A DNA stretch of 64,000 nt, taken from the NCBI RefSeq assembly GCF_036884655.1, contig NC_088348.1:28648501-28712500 (forward strand). Reading direction: 5' to 3'. The notes beneath the pieces were generated by a model. That model did no database searches. It was not told the DNA's origin and saw nothing but the letters and a program-made list of their open reading frames with translations. How positions within the stretch are numbered: the stretch's first letter is position 1; every line of letters starts with the position of its first letter. Positions 62,494-64,000 of the stretch are shown here, piece after piece. The stretch is from Musa acuminata AAA Group (taxonomy: Eukaryota > Streptophyta > Magnoliopsida > Zingiberales > Musaceae). A program made the position numbers and the translations under genes.

Positions 62494-64000
62494 CTACAAA
62501 AGGAAGATATAGCATTTATCACATGTAAATTCAAGGCATAGAATTAAAAAAAACAAGACGATAGCTTTTACATCAACTGCAAAGTAGGAAAACCTTGTTA
62601 TAAAAGGAAATCCTCTTAAGCATTTGATTTAGATGTCGCAGAAATAAATACAATAAAAACCAAGAATCCTGTACCTGACAATCCAAATCTATCACTCAAC
62701 TTTCAGTACCTGATATGAGTTCCATAAACATCAACCAACATGGCTATCCTAAACAAAACTATTCCCTATCTCAGTCGAGTCAATTATTGAGAAACAGTGG
62801 TGACCATTGGAGGACTAATGAATCCATGTGATAATTGAGAAAAGCTCTTACAGGTAGTGTGAATTTCTAGCAAAGGCAATTTTAAGCATATGACTAGAAG
62901 AAAGGATGCTAACAGGAAGATCTATCATAAAATTTGCACCGTAAACTCAACAAACCCTATGCTGCATTTGACCAAAGAGTTGAATATAAATAATCATGTT
63001 AGTTTTGTGTCATTTCAAATTTACAAGCTTCACCCAAGACCTGATCAGCTTTGCAAACCTTAAATTGAATGTCGGATGATTCAAGGATATATGGATGTCC
63101 AAGTAGAGATTCATATATTATCATTAGACCTATGCTTCCAGGTAGTGATGAATTGAGGGTTAGCTCAGAAATTAACTTAAAGTACATGGAAGACTGTCCC
63201 AAGTTCACAACACACTGAGCATGCACTTGCGAGGATAAACTGAACCACCTTTATCCATTTTATCCAGCATGCTTCATATGTGATTTCTCTCTACCGACAC
63301 CATATGGTGCATAACCCGATGGCCATTCCCATGACAATCATTTTCTGGTTGTGTCATATTGGCCCTCCAATTGGGCTTCAGGTTAGGCAACAGTTCAGTA
63401 GGTGCCTTGAATACCCTCACTAAAGACAAGAAAGTAGGGTCTAGAACATGACTTCGAGGAGAATAGATGACGTGAACAGAATCAAGAAAAGGGTGCATGG
63501 AGTAGTTTTTTTATTGAACTTTGAACACTTGGATCCTGGGGGAAAGAGGTAAACGAATGAGAAGAACAAGTAGGGGAAGAGAAGGAAAAAAGAAGAAAAG
63601 AAAGAAGAAAGAGGATTCGTCTCAAAACCTTTTGCCATGTTGATTCTAATTGTGCTAATTGTGCTACTGAGTAGTGGGTACCATGTCGAAGCATGATATA
63701 TGATGCAGGTCAGAGTTCAGCATGAAATAATGATGGTACAAATGGTTCTTAAACCATGGATATCAATTTTGATTACAAAATTGGTTATGTTATGAAGGAA
63801 ACAGGAAACATGCCAAAGGGCACTTGATAGGTATCGTAGACAGATTTTCAACCTACACATCTTTAGTCAAGAGCTTGTTTTAGTCATCTAATCATGCCAG
63901 ATGTGTACTTTTCATAGACCTGCCAATTTTTGCTTGGTGGTGCATAATATGTTAATTATAAATTACATACTGTGTCAAAAATCAAATGACATGAGCATTA
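62494..64000. other. intron of the methyltransferase gene, no further exon seen
   Basis: No minus-strand frame here resembles the N-terminal half of the methyltransferase, so the next exon upstream is probably beyond the right edge. The sequence is AT-rich with one purine-rich tract near 63540-63610. Confidence 0.5.

Overview
The window is nuclear DNA from a flowering plant. Its genes are interrupted by GT-AG introns, several of them kilobases long and filled with transposons. One short intron-poor gene (DUF538) is very GC-rich at third positions while its surroundings are AT-rich, which is typical of monocots. Together with long introns and many short GGTACC-rich hAT-type elements, this suggests a non-grass commelinid monocot such as banana and its relatives, or a palm. 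The species call is an inference. I see no prokaryotic features, CRISPR arrays or tRNA genes.

Layout, left to right. (1) 1-22.1 kb, minus strand: the first eight coding exons (residues 1-233, most of the kinase domain) of a MAP3K-epsilon-type protein kinase; the rest lies off the left edge. Its 11.7-kb intron 6 holds a hAT-like element (6159-14005) split by a degenerate Ty3/gypsy chromovirus (6258-12971), followed by a second hAT element (14131-14937) that carries a third one (14315-14572). (2) 22.1-24.7 kb: AT-rich intergenic DNA with microsatellites. (3) 24.7-25.6 kb, plus strand: a DUF538 secreted-protein gene. (4) 25.6-30.9 kb: intergenic, with an old segmental duplication and a fresh 77-bp tandem duplication. 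(5) 30.9-31.8 kb, minus strand: a frameshifted PPR pseudogene. (6) 32.0-43.5 kb, plus strand: a complete eight-exon BZW/5MP (eIF5-mimic, W2-domain) gene of 411 codons. Its introns carry two clean hAT MITEs and a 2.4-kb rearranged mosaic containing an unidentified, possibly pararetrovirus-like, ORF. (7) 44.6-48.8 kb, minus strand: a complete six-exon isopentenyl-diphosphate isomerase gene (311 codons) with a 53-bp tandem repeat just upstream of its start. (8) 50.5-62.5 kb, minus strand: the eight 3'-terminal exons of a mitochondrial NDUFAF7-type methyltransferase; its 5' part lies off the right edge.

The host genes are unrelated housekeeping or signalling genes and form no pathway: a cell-division/pollen-type kinase, a translation regulator, an isoprenoid enzyme and a complex I assembly factor. 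The most interesting content is in the mobile DNA: nested insertions datable by their target duplications, and a hAT element in BZW intron 6 whose two ends now point the same way, next to reverse-complementary copies of one 8-bp target site. I did not find a convincing new biological system.
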